Assembly: GCA_002409525.1 (NCBI GenBank) | Contig: DHNM01000066.1 | Location: 1-6,392 of the forward strand | Direction: 5' to 3' | DNA length: 6,392 bases | Source of the DNA: Eubacterium sp. UBA5416 | GTDB taxonomy: Bacteria; Bacillota; Clostridia; Lachnospirales; Lachnospiraceae | Part shown: in pieces, positions 5,776 through 6,392 of the stretch | Numbering within the stretch: the stretch's first letter is position 1 | How the letters are laid out: each line of letters begins with the position of its first letter | Notes under the pieces: generated by a model | What the model was told of the DNA's origin: nothing | Seen by the model: only the letters and a program-made list of their open reading frames with translations | Databases searched by the model: none | Made by a program: the position numbers and the translations under genes

Positions 5776-6327
5776 ATGGATGAAAATATTAAAGAGTATA
5801 ACTCTAAGATGGAAAAATCGATTAAAAGCTTGGAAGGTGAACTTGGAACTATCAGGGCAGGACGTGCAAATCCACACGTGCTAGATCGTATTACAGTCGA
5901 TTACTACGGCACTTTGACGCCGTTGCAGCAGGTTGCGAATATTTCAGTACCAGAGGCCAGAATGATTCAGATTCAGCCGTGGGAGCCGTCTCTTGTGAAG
6001 GAGATCTGCAAAGCGATTCAAATCTCTGATTTGGGTATTAATCCCAATAACGACGGACAGGTGATTAGGCTTGTATTTCCGGAACTCACTGAGGATCGGA
6101 GAAAAGAATTAGTAAAAGATGTCAAAAAGAAAGGCGAGAACGCAAAGATAGCGATCCGTAATATCCGCCGTGATGCGAATGACAGCTTGAAAAAGCTGGA
6201 AAAAGAAGATGTATCGGAAGATGAAATCAGAGAATTGGAAGATGAGATTCAAAAACTGACAGATAAATTTGTCGATAAAATTGATGATCTTGTTGAACAA
6301 AAATCAAAAGAAGTTTTAACAGTATAA
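5776..6327 (+). CDS. frr: Ribosome recycling factor
   Basis: Frr, with EF-G, splits the post-termination ribosome so that its subunits can be reused. The 183-residue product shows the full family pattern: an N-terminal helix ending in IRAGRANPHVLD (26-37), the small second domain with VDYYGTLTPLQQVANISVPEARM (41-63), IQPWE (66-70), and the conserved INPNNDGQVIRLVFPELTEDRRKEL (88-112). A long charged, helical C-terminal region completes the three-helix bundle. The ATG at 5776 was preferred over an in-frame TTG at 5770 because the protein then begins MDENIKEY, as homologues typically do. It also places AGGAAGGG (5757-5764) 11 bases upstream, close to the ten-base spacing of several neighbours. 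The stop codon overlaps the GTATAAT flanking the following repeat copy. In many Firmicutes uppS comes next. Confidence 0.96.
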   Translation: MDENIKEYNSKMEKSIKSLEGELGTIRAGRANPHVLDRITVDYYGTLTPLQQVANISVPEARMIQIQPWEPSLVKEICKAIQISDLGINPNNDGQVIRLVFPELTEDRRKELVKDVKKKGENAKIAIRNIRRDANDSLKKLEKEDVSEDEIRELEDEIQKLTDKFVDKIDDLVEQKSKEVLTV

Positions 6328-6328
6328 T

Positions 6329-6392
6329 ATGATACCAGGGTCAAAAGGTCCTGCGTTTCATGCCTGCATGAAAAAGCATGACCTTGGGACCC
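6329..6392 (+). repeat. GGGTC hairpin repeat, copy 3 (ends at window edge)
   Basis: After ATGATAC (6329-6335), the same terminal motif as copy 1, a 55-nt imperfect palindrome runs from 6338 to the last base of the window. It has the same length, internal A-A/G-G loop, bulged A and TTTCATGC/GCATGAAA core as 452-506. It differs from copy 1 at nine positions, six of which are three compensatory pairs. It begins two bases after the frr stop and may act as the 3' boundary of the pyrH-frr message, but no T tract is visible within the window. Confidence 0.75.

Noticed and set aside
6338..6392. Rho-independent terminator for frr
   Set aside because: The stem is strong, but it is a copy of an interspersed repeat and no T tract follows within the window; it may still end transcription.

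Overview
The window looks like a chromosomal piece of a Firmicute, most likely a gut Clostridium of the Lachnospiraceae type. This is inferred from strong AGGAGG-like ribosome binding sites, short intergenic spacers, a YclM-type aspartokinase, a pyrH-frr pair and a moderate-to-low GC content. No rRNA or other taxonomic marker is present, so the family assignment is an inference. All convincing genes lie on the + strand.

Layout. Bases 1-25 are the edge of an interspersed repeat in inverted orientation. A 66-residue, strongly acidic protein of unknown function (141-341) follows and is closed by a rho-independent terminator (350-384). The 484 bases between it and the next gene hold no credible gene. 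They contain a candidate promoter (411-439) and two copies of a modular, hairpin-rich repeat (443-597 and 631-799). Next comes an L-arabinose pair, araB (826-2445) and araD (2458-3147), which are 12 bases apart. A 68-base gap with a weak promoter-like signal leads to a monofunctional aspartokinase (3216-4535) and a GNAT acetyltransferase (4562-5008). A strong sigma-A-type promoter overlaps the end of the acetyltransferase gene and should drive pyrH (5053-5748) and frr (5776-6327). The window ends exactly at the last base of another copy of the repeat hairpin (6329-6392).

How the genes work together. AraB phosphorylates L-ribulose and AraD epimerises the product to D-xylulose 5-phosphate, so the pair feeds pentose into the pentose phosphate pathway. 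The isomerase AraA and any transporter are not in the window. The aspartokinase opens lysine/threonine/methionine synthesis. PyrH makes UDP for RNA and cell-wall precursors, and Frr recycles ribosomes; both are core functions.

The least ordinary part is the repeat family. A 55-nt imperfect palindrome occurs complete twice, once without its left arm, and once as an inverted edge. The two complete copies differ by three compensatory base-pair changes, so the fold rather than the sequence is being kept. The copies downstream of the acidic gene also carry extra stem-loops in a modular arrangement and form the leader of araB.
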